From: Phocaeicola plebeius DSM 17135 | GTDB taxonomy: Bacteria; Bacteroidota; Bacteroidia; Bacteroidales; Bacteroidaceae | DNA: 64,000 nt | Direction of reading: 5' to 3' | Assembly: GCF_000187895.1 (NCBI RefSeq) | Contig: NZ_DS990127.1 | Coordinates: forward strand, 142,894 to 206,893 | Shown: in pieces, positions 63,216 to 64,000 of the stretch | Layout of the letters: each line of letters begins with the position of its first letter | How positions within the stretch are numbered: position 1 is the stretch's first letter | Made by a program: the position numbers and the translations under genes | Notes under the pieces: model-generated | Seen by the model: only the letters and a program-made list of their open reading frames with translations | What the model was told of the DNA's origin: nothing | Database searches by the model: none

Positions 63216-63572
63216 ATGCGTAAAAATCGAAAGTTCTCAAAGGCAGAATGTCTGTCTTATCTGGAAGAATATATGTGTTCTTCTCAGAACCATAGTGAAT
63301 TTGAACGAGAAAAAGGTCTGAAACGTACTACAATTAGCCGCTGGCTTCGTATCTTTGGGATTGAAGATAAACCAAGTCCCATTATGAGCAAGAAACTAAG
63401 TCAGACCGAGCAGGAGCTTCATGACCGTATTCATGAGCTCGAGCGGAAAATCAAGTCCCTGGAAGTAGAGTTGAAGCAGTCCAACATGGCCCGTGACGCC
63501 TACGACTGCATGATTGACCTTGCGGAAAAGACCTATAACATTCCGGTAAGAAAAAACTCCGGTGCCAAGTAA
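63216..63572 (+). CDS. IS3-family transposase OrfA
   Basis: A 118-residue protein with a helix-turn-helix ('QNHSEFEREKGLKRTTISRW') and a C-terminal coiled coil ('LSQTEQELHDRIHELERKIK' and on) of the IS3 OrfA type. Near its end lies the slippery heptamer A-AAA-AAC (63551-63557) in the right phase for a -1 shift into orfB. Confidence 0.87.
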   Translation: MRKNRKFSKAECLSYLEEYMCSSQNHSEFEREKGLKRTTISRWLRIFGIEDKPSPIMSKKLSQTEQELHDRIHELERKIKSLEVELKQSNMARDAYDCMIDLAEKTYNIPVRKNSGAK

Positions 63573-64000
63573 TCCGGGGCCTGTCTCAAGGCGGACGCCG
63601 TTACCGCGTGCGTCCGCTTTGCAGATTGCTTGGCATATCAGCACAGGGATACTACAAGCATGACTATGCCTCAAACGAGGCTGACATACTCTCTGCCAGC
63701 ATTGTATTGTACTGCCTGTACGTCCGCCAGAAGGAATGTCTTCCCAAGGCGGGCTGTCGGGAACTCTACACACTCTGCCGTGAATACTTCAGGGAAAAGT
63801 TCACCATAGGACGGGACAGGTTTTACAATGTGCTCCGTTCCAACTCGCTCATGCTCAGGCGGACAAGGTACCGTCCTCGTACCACGGACTCAGACACGGT
63901 TACCGTCTTTACAGGGATCTTGTAAACACTTCTCCAAGTACACGCCTGGTATATGGCCGGGCTTGGTGGTGGCGGACATCACCTATAATTCTATACCCAG
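63557..64000 (+). pseudogene. IS3-family transposase OrfB, frameshifted and cut by the window end
   Basis: After the -1 site the frame reads 'RPLCRLLGISAQGYYKHDYA' and 'RDRFYNVLRSNSLMLRRTRY', typical of the OrfB start. The frame stops at 63925, but the family sequence goes on in other frames: 'HGYRLYRDLVNTSP' from about 63897 and 'KYTPGIWPGLVVADITY' from about 63936. Two single-base losses explain this. Either the copy is dead or the assembly has errors here. Confidence 0.75.

Larger units (their letters stand above)
63178..64000 (+). mobile_element. IS3-family insertion sequence, partial (runs off the window)
   Basis: An orfA and an overlapping orfB of the IS3 type, with a -1 frameshift site between them. 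The left end is probably near 63178, where TGTAGTGTACTAAATAAG begins; within it TACTAAATAA and TTATTTAGTA (63182-63212) form a hairpin that covers the region before orfA. The right end is outside the window. Confidence 0.75.

Noticed and set aside
1..64000. CRISPR arrays, prophage structural genes, rRNA genes and known riboswitches
   Set aside because: I looked for regular spaced repeats, phage head or tail proteins, rRNA sequence and classical riboswitch cores and saw none. A covariance-model search would be needed to exclude small RNAs.

Overview
The window reads as chromosome from a gut Bacteroidales bacterium (Bacteroides/Phocaeicola type). The support is the many Bacteroidetes-type -7 boxes (TAnnTTTG) upstream of genes, Bacteroidales outer-membrane and envelope families (PorT-like, DUF3078-like, Wzi), a CTnDOT-type regulator pair (RteA remnant and RteB), a UpxY-type NusG paralogue, and a group B-like [FeFe] hydrogenase. 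I cannot name the species.

Left part (1-32.8 kb) is housekeeping and metabolism. It holds a Nim-like flavin split-barrel protein, an ArgD-type aminotransferase, a ThiD/PdxK-type kinase, an HD hydrolase and a divergent GH28 (1-4.9 kb). A His-rich COG0523 metallochaperone is divergent from a RIC/ScdA di-iron repair protein, with a CRP/FNR-like palindrome between them (4.9-7.1 kb). A complete hydrogenase unit follows on the minus strand, hydA-hydE-hydG-hydF, preceded by FHA and HU-SPOR genes (7.2-14.1 kb). Then come engB, recR, a GNAT enzyme, two identical tRNA-Pro genes, a DPP5-like peptidase, a voltage-gated channel, yidC, pyrG, a DUF3078-like barrel, a TRIC channel, mtgA, an OmpA lipoprotein, and a tight run pyrB-pyrI-flavin reductase-porT-glyA.

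At about 32.94-46.0 kb a 13-kb integrative mobilizable element separates pyrB from the PBP1A gene. A 13-bp direct repeat marks both ends. From right to left it carries a tyrosine integrase (IntDOT-like, without the usual first Arg), a 129-aa protein, a primase-helicase, a Toprim primase, MobC and a MobA relaxase. It has no conjugation pore genes. Its cargo is the most interesting part of the window: a translationally coupled three-gene operon (UlaG-like metallo-hydrolase, DUF5131-type radical SAM, SPL-like radical SAM) divergent from an AraC regulator. This block is bounded on one side by a 5'-truncated rteA and on the other by an aldo/keto reductase stub fused to a headless AraC gene, which suggests insertion by recombination. 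RteB is intact at the left end.

Right part (48.5-62.9 kb) is a Wzx/Wzy surface polysaccharide locus read leftward from one clear promoter: flippase, UDP-galactopyranose mutase, five glycosyltransferases, Wzy, Wzz, Wzi and a small lipoprotein. After a terminator, a second unit gmd-fcl-upxY makes GDP-fucose and ends, unusually, with the UpxY-type antiterminator gene. The window closes inside an IS3-family element whose orfB carries apparent frameshifts beyond the programmed one.
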